DNA of 64,000 nucleotides from Multivorans sp965116445 (GTDB lineage Bacteria > Acidobacteriota > Thermoanaerobaculia > Multivoradales > Multivoraceae), in assembly GCA_965116445.1 (NCBI GenBank), contig OZ220688.1, positions 4,278,001 through 4,342,000 on the forward strand, given 5' to 3'. Positions within the stretch are counted from its first letter, which is position 1. Each line of letters opens with the position of its first letter. The notes beneath the pieces are model-generated. The model was not told the DNA's origin and did not search any database. It was given only the letters and a program-made list of their open reading frames with translations. Made by a program: the position numbers and the translations under genes. Shown here piece after piece: positions 57,664 to 64,000 of this stretch.

Positions 57664-57781
57664 CCCAGGGAGTCCGAGCGCTCGGTTCGATCCCGAAACG
57701 TCCGAGTTCCGGTAGGATTCCTGGCGGCCCGGCTGCTGCCGCTGCCCCGGCCGCTTCCGGCCGCCCAGGAGTTGAATACGC

Positions 57782-58330
57782 ATGGCTACCCGTCGGATGA
57801 TCTCGCGCCTCTACTACTTCACGATCGAGGATGAGGGCATCCTCGCCGAGTCGTTCGCAGGTCTCGATTCGGAGACCTTCGCGATCGCGTACAAGGTCGA
57901 GGACACGGACGATGTGTTCGTCATGACGAGCGAGACACGGGACGCCCTCGACCGGGCGGACGTGCCGTACAACCTGCTCGCGGAGGAGGACGGCTCACGG
58001 GTGGCCCTGTACCACTCGCCGCTGTCGCGCGAGGAGTTGTCCGACTTCGAGGATCCGCTCAAGGCGCTCGCGCTCGCCTACCGGGCGATCGCGATGGCCT
58101 GCGTCGGCGTCAACGGCGAATCGGACCTCGGCTTCGACCTGAGCGAGGGGATGAGGAACTACACGTACTTCACCGCGCCCGCCGGTCACACCTTCATCTG
58201 GCGGCTGTTCACGCACCGCGACGAGGCGCGGCAGTTTCTGGACAAGCTGACGATCGGCGACAAGACTGCTCTCGAGTGGGCCGAGGCGATTCCCATGGAG
58301 TCGGTGGTCGAGCTCAAGGGCTTCCACTGA
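57782..58330 (+). CDS. Conserved-looking cytosolic protein of unknown function
   Basis: 182 residues without a signal or membrane span. The text is globular and acidic (ISRLYYFTIEDEGILAESF, DPLKALALAYRAIAMACVGVNGESDLGF, TYFTAPAGHTFIWRLFTHRDEARQFLDKL). I cannot assign a family. The 118-bp gap before it (57664-57781) holds a weak TAGGAT -10-like site near 57713. Its 3' end overlaps the long version of xseA by 55 nt. Confidence 0.65.
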   Translation: MATRRMISRLYYFTIEDEGILAESFAGLDSETFAIAYKVEDTDDVFVMTSETRDALDRADVPYNLLAEEDGSRVALYHSPLSREELSDFEDPLKALALAYRAIAMACVGVNGESDLGFDLSEGMRNYTYFTAPAGHTFIWRLFTHRDEARQFLDKLTIGDKTALEWAEAIPMESVVELKGFH

Positions 58331-59787
58331 GCCACGGGACTGCCAGCCGTTCGCTCGGTTTCGAACTCCCGGCCGGCACGTACACCGTCTCCCAGTTCGG
58401 GTGGGAGGTGAAGGGACTCCTCGCCGACGCCTATCCCGATGTCTGGGTGGCGGGAGAGGTGCAAAGGCTGCGATCGGCCGCCAGAGGCCAGCTCTACTTC
58501 GAGTTGGTCGAGAAGGGACGCGGCGACAGTGTCAAGGCCAAGCTCGATTGCGTGCTGTGGGCGGACGAGCGTCAGGCGGTGGAAGCGGCGTTTCGGGAGG
58601 CGGGCGTGGAACTTGTGGAGGGTGTCGTCCTGCGTTGCTGCGGCAAGCCCGACTTCTGGCCCGGCGGCGGCAGGTTCCAGTTCACGGTCGGCCGGGTCGA
58701 TCCGGTGTTCTCGCTGGGCGCCCTGGAGCAGCGGCGCCGCGAGACGCTTCGGGCTCTGGAGGCCGAAGGCCTGCTCGAGCGCAACAAGCGGCTTGCACTT
58801 GGTCCGGTGCCTCTGAACATCGGACTGGTGACTTCGGAGGGGAGCGCGGCCCACGCCGACTTCCTGGACACGCTGGTGAAGTCGGGGCTGGGTTTCCGGG
58901 TCTATCTGGTCCACTCCGCGGTCCAGGGGATGGCCGCCGAAGCCGAGGTCGGGCGTGCTTTCGAGTTGCTGGGCGCCTTCGTTCGCGGCGGGGAGAGGCT
59001 GGACGCGATCGCGCTGATCCGCGGCGGCGGGTCACGGGCCGATCTGGCCACGTTCGACAGCCGCCACGTCGCCCGTGCGGTGGCGCGGTCCCCGGTGCCG
59101 GTCGTCTGCGGCATCGGCCACCAGATCGACCAGTCGATCGCCGACGTCGTCGCGCATACCTCGTGCAAGACACCGACGGAGGCGGCCGAGTTTCTGGTCG
59201 CTCGGGTGGAACGGGCGGCTCGTCAGGTGGAGGAGGCGCGCCGCCGGCTCGCATCGCCCGGCCGCCTGCTCCTGCAGGCTCGCGTTTCGGCGTACCGGGA
59301 AGTCGAACGGGGTCTGTTGCTAGCTGCCGAGCGTGCCCTCGCCGGCGCTGGCGCGTCGGTCGACCACGTGGGACGGACACTGAGGAGTCGGGCTACGATC
59401 TCCGTGGTCCGGGCCGGGGATCGGCTCCGCTCGATCGTGGAGCGCCTTCCCGGCCCGAGTAGAAGGTCGCTGGCGGCCCGGATGGGCGAGTGCCGGCGGT
59501 TGGAGGCTCGGGTCCATCCCGCCGCCGAGCGGTTGCTCCGCCGCGCGCTCGAGCGGATGGAGGCCCACCGCCGGCTGTGCGACCAGCTCTCCCCGGAGCG
59601 GACGCTGGCGCGCGGTTTCAGCCTGACCCGCAAGGCGGACGGGCGGCTGGTGCGGAGCATCGCGGATGTCAACGTGGGAACGGAACTGCGGACCAGCGTG
59701 CATGGCGGCACGATCGGAAGTAGCGTGTACGCCCTCACGGAACAGCCGCGTCAGAGAGACCTGTTGGACGAGAAGGATCGGACATGA
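58276..59787 (+). CDS. xseA: Exodeoxyribonuclease VII large subunit
   Basis: 503 residues from GTG 58276. The N-terminal OB fold begins near TYTVSQFGWEVKGLLADAYPDVWVAGEVQRL, and the catalytic part contains IGLVTSEGSAAHADFLDTL, DAIALIRGGGSRADLATFDSRHVARAVARSPVPVVCGIGHQIDQSIADVVAHTSCKTPTEAAEFL in order, followed by a coiled coil and a tail with LARGFSLTRKADGRLVRS. It degrades single-stranded DNA with XseB. No ATG, GTG or TTG lies between 58276 and the OB fold, so an alternative start would have to be a CTG near 58327. Confidence 0.9.
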   Translation: MGRGDSHGVGGRAQGLPLSHGTASRSLGFELPAGTYTVSQFGWEVKGLLADAYPDVWVAGEVQRLRSAARGQLYFELVEKGRGDSVKAKLDCVLWADERQAVEAAFREAGVELVEGVVLRCCGKPDFWPGGGRFQFTVGRVDPVFSLGALEQRRRETLRALEAEGLLERNKRLALGPVPLNIGLVTSEGSAAHADFLDTLVKSGLGFRVYLVHSAVQGMAAEAEVGRAFELLGAFVRGGERLDAIALIRGGGSRADLATFDSRHVARAVARSPVPVVCGIGHQIDQSIADVVAHTSCKTPTEAAEFLVARVERAARQVEEARRRLASPGRLLLQARVSAYREVERGLLLAAERALAGAGASVDHVGRTLRSRATISVVRAGDRLRSIVERLPGPSRRSLAARMGECRRLEARVHPAAERLLRRALERMEAHRRLCDQLSPERTLARGFSLTRKADGRLVRSIADVNVGTELRTSVHGGTIGSSVYALTEQPRQRDLLDEKDRT

Positions 59788-60092
59788 GCACAAGCAGTGA
59801 AGCTCCCGGCGAGCTGAGTTTCAGCCAGGCGATGGAAGAGCTCGAGAGCGTTCTCCGGCGCATCGAGGGCGACGAGGTCGATATCGACCTGCTGGGCACG
59901 GAGTTGGGGCGCGCTGCCGAGTTGCTCGAGATGTGCCGCAAGAAGATTCGCCGAGCGGAGGTCGAGGTGCAGCAGATCGTCGAGGCGATCGAGGAGGATG
60001 CGGCGGACTCGGTCGAGGCGTCCGCCGAACCGCGGCAGGCCTCCGGCTTCGAGTTGTCGGCCGACCATTCCGACGACGACATTCCCTTCTGA
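59784..60092 (+). CDS. xseB: Exodeoxyribonuclease VII small subunit
   Basis: 102 residues starting at ATG 59784, 4 nt inside xseA. LSFSQAMEELESVLRRIEGDEVDIDLLGTELGRAAELLEMCRKKIRRAEVEVQQIV is the two-helix XseB core. The last 30 residues are acidic and end DDDIPF, a tail reminiscent of the SSB C-terminal DDDIPF peptide that recruits DNA repair proteins, which is unusual for XseB. Confidence 0.92.
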   Translation: MSTSSEAPGELSFSQAMEELESVLRRIEGDEVDIDLLGTELGRAAELLEMCRKKIRRAEVEVQQIVEAIEEDAADSVEASAEPRQASGFELSADHSDDDIPF

Positions 60093-60113
60093 TGTGGACG
60101 GACGACCTTCCTG

Positions 60114-60956
60114 ATGTTTGAGCGGCAGCAGACGGGTTCCGTCGTTTGCCCGGGCTGCGGCCGGTTGGTCGGCGTTCAGGATGAGCGCTGCTGGAACTGC
60201 GGCCGCGCGCGGCCCAGCCTGTTCGGCTTCTCCCGGTTGCTGCAGCGAATCGGCAACGAGGCCGCGTTCTCGACCCTGGTGATCGGGATCTGCGTTGTGA
60301 TCTTCCTGTTCGAGCTGGCGATGGCGCCGGGCGGTGTCGGCACCCGGTTGGGGTTCGGTTTTCTTTCGCCCGATTTCGAAGTCGCTATCCGGCTCGGAGC
60401 GAGCGGAAGGCCCATCGTCTTCGAGTTCGGGCGCTGGTGGACGATCCTCAGCGCCGGCTGGCTGCACGGCGGCCTGCTGCACATCGGCTTCAACATGTAC
60501 TGGGTGCATCAGCTCGGTCCGGCGATGGCCCGGCTCTACGGCACCGGGCGAGCGGCCATCATCTACCTGGTTTCGTCGGCGCTGGGCTTCCTGGTCACGA
60601 GCGCTCTGCCGGTCTTCGCCCCGTGGATGCCGCTGACCCATAGCGGTGAGACCCTGGGCGCGTCGGCCGCGGTGTTCGGTTGGCTGGGCGCGCTGCTCTG
60701 CTACTCGCGAAGGACCGGCGGCCGCATGTTCCTCAGGCAGGTGCTCGGCATCGCCATTCCGCTGGTCCTGTTCGGACTGTTGCTGCCGGGGATCGACAAT
60801 TGGGCTCATCTCGGCGGTCTGGCTGGCGGATACCTGATGGCGAGCCTGTACAGCCCGGACAAGCCGGAGACTCCCGCCGACGTGCTGGCGGCTCTCGTGC
60901 TGCTCGTCGTCTCGGTGCTCGCGGTCCCGTTCTCGTTCCTGAGCTGGTCCTTCTAG
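60114..60956 (+). CDS. Rhomboid intramembrane serine protease with N-terminal zinc ribbon
   Basis: 280 residues. Cys12-x2-Cys15 and Cys26-x2-Cys29 form a zinc ribbon (VCPGCGRLVGVQDERCWNCG). Then six or seven spans: GWLHGGLLHIGFNMYWV (His118, His123, Asn127), LGASAAVFGWLGALL (catalytic Ser184) and DNWAHLGGLAGGYL (His232). It cuts membrane proteins within their spans. The zinc ribbon may recruit partners in the cytosol. It lies 21 bp after xseB. Confidence 0.88.
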   Translation: MFERQQTGSVVCPGCGRLVGVQDERCWNCGRARPSLFGFSRLLQRIGNEAAFSTLVIGICVVIFLFELAMAPGGVGTRLGFGFLSPDFEVAIRLGASGRPIVFEFGRWWTILSAGWLHGGLLHIGFNMYWVHQLGPAMARLYGTGRAAIIYLVSSALGFLVTSALPVFAPWMPLTHSGETLGASAAVFGWLGALLCYSRRTGGRMFLRQVLGIAIPLVLFGLLLPGIDNWAHLGGLAGGYLMASLYSPDKPETPADVLAALVLLVVSVLAVPFSFLSWSF

Positions 60957-60963
60957 GAGCGGC

Positions 60964-60987
60964 GCATGGAACGGGCCAGTTCCATGC
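60964..60987. terminator. Hairpin after the rhomboid gene
   Basis: GCATGGAAC (60964-60972) and GTTCCATGC (60979-60987) form a 9-bp perfect stem with a 6-base loop, 8 bp after the rhomboid stop and just before the arginine operon's regulatory region. No U-run. Confidence 0.5.
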
Positions 60988-60989
60988 CA

Positions 60990-61023
60990 CGAATAATCGT
61001 GCGCCAAAGTGGTGTATTATTCG
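60990..61023 (+). promoter_or_regulatory. Candidate promoter/ArgR-type operator of the arginine operon
   Basis: Half-sites CGAATAAT (60990-60997) and ATTATTCG (61016-61023) are an exact inverted pair 18 bp apart in otherwise GC-rich DNA; they resemble ARG-box half-sites (TGAATA/TATTCA), although known boxes have the arms closer. The second arm includes TATTAT (61015-61020), a good -10, so transcription would start about 61027, only a few bases before the GTG at 61031. Confidence 0.45.
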
Positions 61024-61030
61024 CCGCCTT

Positions 61031-62074
61031 GTGATTCGGGCTGCGATCGCCGGGGCGTCCGGCTACAGTGGGGCGGAACTGGTCCGGTGGCTGAGCGGCC
61101 ACGGGCAGGTGGAGCTTGGTGCGCTTGCGGCCGGCCGCAGCGCCGGCCAGCCGGTTGAGGCCGTCTTCCCCCACCTGGCCGGTGTAGCCGAGGGCAATTT
61201 CGCCCCGACGGACTGGGATCTCGTGGGCGCCGAGGCCGATGTCGTGTTCCTCGCGTTGCCCCACGGCGAGGCGCTTGCGGCTGCAGCGCGGCTTCTCGAC
61301 GCGGGGGCAAGGGTGGTCGATCTGGGCGCCGACTTCCGGCTCCGGGATCCCTCGGCCTATCGGCACTGGTATGGCGGCGAGCACACGGCGACCGACCTCC
61401 TGGCGGAGGCGGCCTATGGTCTCACCGAGTGGCACCGCGACGCGGTGGCGGGCGCGCGGCTGGTCGCGAATCCGGGCTGTTACCCGACCGCGTCGTCGAT
61501 GGCGCTCAAGCCGTTGCTCGAACAGTTCGGTGACCGGGTGACCGGCGCAATCGTGATCGACGCGAAGTCCGGCGTTTCCGGAGCGGGAAGGAACCCGCGG
61601 GACGGCTACCAGTACACGGAGCTGAACGAGAACTTCAAGCCCTACGGCACCGGCGCCCATCGCCACCAGCCCGAGATCGAGCAGGAGCTGGCGGCCCGAG
61701 GCAGCGCTGGCGCCCAGGTCTTCTTTTCGCCACATCTGGCCCCAATGACGCGGGGCATCCTCGCCGCCTGCTACGTGCCGATGGCCGATGCGCCGAGCCG
61801 GGAGGAGCTCGAGGCGGTGTTCCTCGATCGCTACGCCCGCGAGCCCTTCGTGCGCGTCCTGACGGGATCGGCTCTGCCGCAGACGAAGGCGACGCTTGGC
61901 TCGAACTACTGCGACATCGCCGTCCGGGTCGACCGCGAACGTGGGCTCGCGGTGGTCTTCGCTGCGATCGACAACCTGGTCAAGGGAGCCGCCGGACAGG
62001 CGGTGCAGAACATGAACGTCATGCTGGGCCTGCCCGAAACAACCGGCCTCCAGGCTGCCCCGGTGTTCCCGTGA
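61031..62074 (+). CDS. argC: N-acetyl-gamma-glutamyl-phosphate reductase
   Basis: 347 residues from GTG 61031. IAGASGYSGAELVRWL is the NADPH loop; ANPGCYPTASSMAL carries the catalytic Cys150; GVSGAGRNP and KPYGTGAHRHQPEIEQEL follow. It reduces N-acetylglutamyl phosphate in arginine synthesis. There is no room for a ribosome site if the -10 above is used, so translation may be nearly leaderless. Its last 54 bp are repeated beyond its stop. Confidence 0.93.
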   Translation: MIRAAIAGASGYSGAELVRWLSGHGQVELGALAAGRSAGQPVEAVFPHLAGVAEGNFAPTDWDLVGAEADVVFLALPHGEALAAAARLLDAGARVVDLGADFRLRDPSAYRHWYGGEHTATDLLAEAAYGLTEWHRDAVAGARLVANPGCYPTASSMALKPLLEQFGDRVTGAIVIDAKSGVSGAGRNPRDGYQYTELNENFKPYGTGAHRHQPEIEQELAARGSAGAQVFFSPHLAPMTRGILAACYVPMADAPSREELEAVFLDRYAREPFVRVLTGSALPQTKATLGSNYCDIAVRVDRERGLAVVFAAIDNLVKGAAGQAVQNMNVMLGLPETTGLQAAPVFP

Positions 62075-62170
62075 GAGTCGCAGTTCTGCGCAGAACATGG
62101 CTGTGTCGCTCGGAGATGCTGGGCCTGCCCGAAACAACCGGCCTCCAGGCTGCCCCGGTGTTCCCGTGAG
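62021..62170. repeat. 55-bp perfect direct repeat at the argC-argJ junction
   Basis: 62021-62075 (the end of argC with its GTGA stop context) is repeated without mismatch at 62116-62170, offset by 95 bp. The second copy ends in GTGAG, which supplies the argJ start at 62166. The 40 bp between the copies (62076-62115) do not code. The ancestral arrangement was probably a GTGA overlap. Confidence 0.92.
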
Positions 62171-63368
62171 CTGTGGCGTGACCGCTCCTCGGGGCTTCGT
62201 CGCCGCCGGCGTCCACTGCGGCCTGAAGCCGGAGAAGCTGGATCTCGCGATCATCGCCTCGACGGCCGCGGAGCCGGCGACCGTGGCGGGCGTATTCACG
62301 CGCAACCAGGTGCAGGCCGCGCCCGTCCTCTACTGCCGCGAGGTGGCGGCGAGCGGCCGGGCGCGTGCGATCGTGGCGAACAGCGGCAACGCGAACGCCT
62401 GCACCGGTGAATCGGGCCTGGCGGATACGTGGGCCATGGCCGCGTGCGCCGGGGCGGCGCTCGAGATCGATTCCGAGCACGTCCTCGTCGCGTCGACGGG
62501 CGTCATCGGCGTTCCCCTGCCGATGCCCAAGGTGCTGGCCGGCATCGACCAGGCGGCCGCCGAACTGGGTGCGGACGGCGGCGAGCGGGCGGCGGAAGCG
62601 ATCCTGACCACCGATACGCGGACCAAGATCGAGGCCGAGACGGTGGAACTCGGGGGCGGCGAAGTGACGATCGGCGGCGTCGCCAAGGGCGCCGGCATGA
62701 TGGCGCCGGACATGGCGACCACCCTGGCCTTCGTCACGACCGATGCCGCGGTCGCGCCGGCGGCGCTCGATCAGGCGCTGCGCAGAGCCGTCGAGCCGAC
62801 CTTCAACAGCGTCACCGTCGACGGCGACACGAGCACGAACGACAGCATCCTGGTGCTCGCCAACGGCGCCGCCGGTGTCCAAGCGGCCTCGGCGAAGGAC
62901 CTTGAGCGGTTCACGGACGCACTCGAACGTCTGCTTGGCCGCCTCGCGGTCGCCCTCGTCGCCGACGCCGAGGGAGCGAACCGGGTGGTCGAAATCCGCG
63001 TTGGCGGCGCCCGCACCAACGCGGCGGCCCGGCAGGTGGCGACGACGATCGCCAACTCGCCCCTGGTCAAGACGGCCTATCGCACGGGTCAGCCGAACTG
63101 GGGCCGGGTCATGGGGGCGATCGGCCGTTCCGGCGTCGACATCGTCGAGCGGCGGATCGCGATCGCGGTGTCCACGCCGGAGGAGCGGGTCGAAGTCGTG
63201 CGCGGCGGGCTGGGCGTCACGGAAGACCTGGAACCCCTTGGCCGGGCGATGCTGGCGGCCCACTCCGTCCTCCACGTCGATCTCGGGCTCGGTTCGGGCG
63301 GGTGGACGGTCTGGACCTGCGATCTCTCCGAGGGCTACATCCAGATCAACGCGAGCTACATCTCGTGA
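62166..63368 (+). CDS. argJ: Ornithine acetyltransferase/N-acetylglutamate synthase ArgJ
   Basis: 400 residues from the GTG at 62166 (VSCGVTAPRGFVAAGVHCGL); a longer ORF from 62097 runs through the duplicated tract and is rejected. ANSGNANACTG, the self-cleavage motif KGAGMMAPDMATTLAF (cut before Thr185), NTND-type VDGDTSTNDS and the C-terminal SGGWTVWTCDLSEGYIQINASY fit ArgJ. It recycles the acetyl group between ornithine and glutamate; whether it also uses acetyl-CoA cannot be read. Confidence 0.93.
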   Translation: MSCGVTAPRGFVAAGVHCGLKPEKLDLAIIASTAAEPATVAGVFTRNQVQAAPVLYCREVAASGRARAIVANSGNANACTGESGLADTWAMAACAGAALEIDSEHVLVASTGVIGVPLPMPKVLAGIDQAAAELGADGGERAAEAILTTDTRTKIEAETVELGGGEVTIGGVAKGAGMMAPDMATTLAFVTTDAAVAPAALDQALRRAVEPTFNSVTVDGDTSTNDSILVLANGAAGVQAASAKDLERFTDALERLLGRLAVALVADAEGANRVVEIRVGGARTNAAARQVATTIANSPLVKTAYRTGQPNWGRVMGAIGRSGVDIVERRIAIAVSTPEERVEVVRGGLGVTEDLEPLGRAMLAAHSVLHVDLGLGSGGWTVWTCDLSEGYIQINASYIS

Positions 63369-63438
63369 ACCCCGGTGACTTCAAGCCAACCGAGCCACAT
63401 CGCACGAAACGCAGCGATCTCATGAACGGACGCGAACG

Positions 63439-64000
63439 ATGACTGGAACCGGCAGGGAACGCGATCTGGGCCTGGAGATGGCCGCCGCGCTGCGCTACGC
63501 GGCCGCGTGGCGCGGCAAGCGCGTGGTGATCAAGTACGGTGGCCGTGCCATGGCCGGCGACGAGTTCGGTTCGCTGATCGACGACATCGTGCTGCTTCGA
63601 AGCGCCGGCATGCGGCCGATGCTCGTCCACGGCGGCGGCGCCGAGATCACGAAGACGCTAGAGGTCATGGGGATGGAGCCCCGTTTCGTCGACGGCCTGC
63701 GGGTCACCGACGCGGCCACGATGCGGGTGGTCGAGATGGTGCTCGGCGGTTCGGTCAACAAGCGCCTGGTGGGGATGATCCAGCGCGCCGGCGGACGCGC
63801 GGTCGGGTTGACCGGCAAGGACGGCGACCTGCTGCGTGTGCGGCCCCACCCGCGGTCGGACGAGTTGGGTTTCGTCGGCGAGATCGAGAAGGTCGACACC
63901 TCCCTGCTCGACCAGCTCACGAACTCAGGCTACGTGCCGGTGATCGGGTCGCTGGGGGTCGGGCCGGGCGGCGAGACATACAACATCAACGCGGACACCG
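63439..64000 (+). CDS. argB: Acetylglutamate kinase, 3' end cut by window edge
   Basis: 187 codons from ATG 63439 to the edge. VVIKYGGRAMAGDE (phosphate/Lys motif), LVHGGGAEITKTLEVMGMEPRFVDGLRVTDAATMRVVEMVLGGSVNKRLV in outline is the amino-acid kinase fold of ArgB, and GYVPVIGSLGVGPGGETYNINADT leads into the nucleotide site. It phosphorylates N-acetylglutamate, the step before argC. It follows argJ by 70 bp. Confidence 0.93.
   Translation, partial: MTGTGRERDLGLEMAAALRYAAAWRGKRVVIKYGGRAMAGDEFGSLIDDIVLLRSAGMRPMLVHGGGAEITKTLEVMGMEPRFVDGLRVTDAATMRVVEMVLGGSVNKRLVGMIQRAGGRAVGLTGKDGDLLRVRPHPRSDELGFVGEIEKVDTSLLDQLTNSGYVPVIGSLGVGPGGETYNINADT

Noticed and set aside
62097..62165. Longer argJ start at 62097
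   Set aside because: The added residues translate the duplicated end of argC in another frame and are not part of ArgJ.

Overview
The window is high-GC and densely coded, and comes from a Gram-negative bacterium. It has an lptD gene for LPS export, a meso-diaminopimelate type MurE, and a fused GWxTD plus von Willebrand factor A protein of a kind characteristic of Acidobacteriota. I infer an acidobacterium; the class cannot be judged from the sequence alone. Most genes are chromosomal housekeeping genes in tight, overlapping operons.

Layout. (1) 1-3868, minus strand: proline racemase-family enzyme (Ser/Cys active-site pair, cut by the left edge), aldo/keto reductase and a secreted M28 peptidase, divergent from a sodium:solute symporter at 3982-5433. 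(2) 5402-6340 is a decayed accessory patch: an unassigned ORF, a hicB antitoxin with a broken hicA, and several short hairpin repeats. (3) 6439-10467: a ferric-iron-type ABC importer (lipoprotein, ATPase, fused permease), followed by an MFS transporter and a C14/C7 sterol reductase-like membrane enzyme. (4) 13012-13088: initiator tRNA-Met with its promoter, and immediately upstream of that an insertion element with an intact DDE transposase. (5) 14786-37185: ftsB, mfd (frameshifted), two PpiC/SurA-type foldases, then a nearly continuous division/cell wall cluster mraZ-rsmH-ftsL-ftsI-murE-murF-mraY-murD-ftsW-murG-murC-ftsQ-ftsA-ftsZ, largely chained by 1-29 nt overlaps and lacking murB and ddl. 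(6) argS on the minus strand, then a glycosylation cluster (PIG-L/GT2 fusion, three glycosyltransferases, a PEGA-domain protein), an ogt gene and a transposase remnant. (7) 46783-51471, minus strand: a chain that runs antitoxin, RelE-type toxin, lptD, rfbD, and an rmd-like reductase, every junction overlapping. (8) 51556-60956: ruvX, mltG, a remnant of a large unknown protein, DUF420 protein, GWxTD/VWFA protein, two unknowns, xseA-xseB, and a zinc-ribbon rhomboid protease. (9) 60990-64000: an arginine operon argC-argJ-argB with a candidate operator; argB is cut by the right edge.

The genes fall into a few working groups: peptidoglycan precursor synthesis and divisome assembly; LPS export with deoxysugar synthesis; envelope protein folding; surface glycosylation; iron uptake; and arginine synthesis. 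Items most worth checking are the toxin-antitoxin pair translationally coupled to lptD, the PIG-L/GT2/coiled-coil fusion and its cluster, the interspersed hairpin repeat that sits within a broken hicA, the 55-bp duplication that pulled apart the argC/argJ junction, the mfd frameshift, and the orphan sterol reductase behind a 17-bp inverted repeat.
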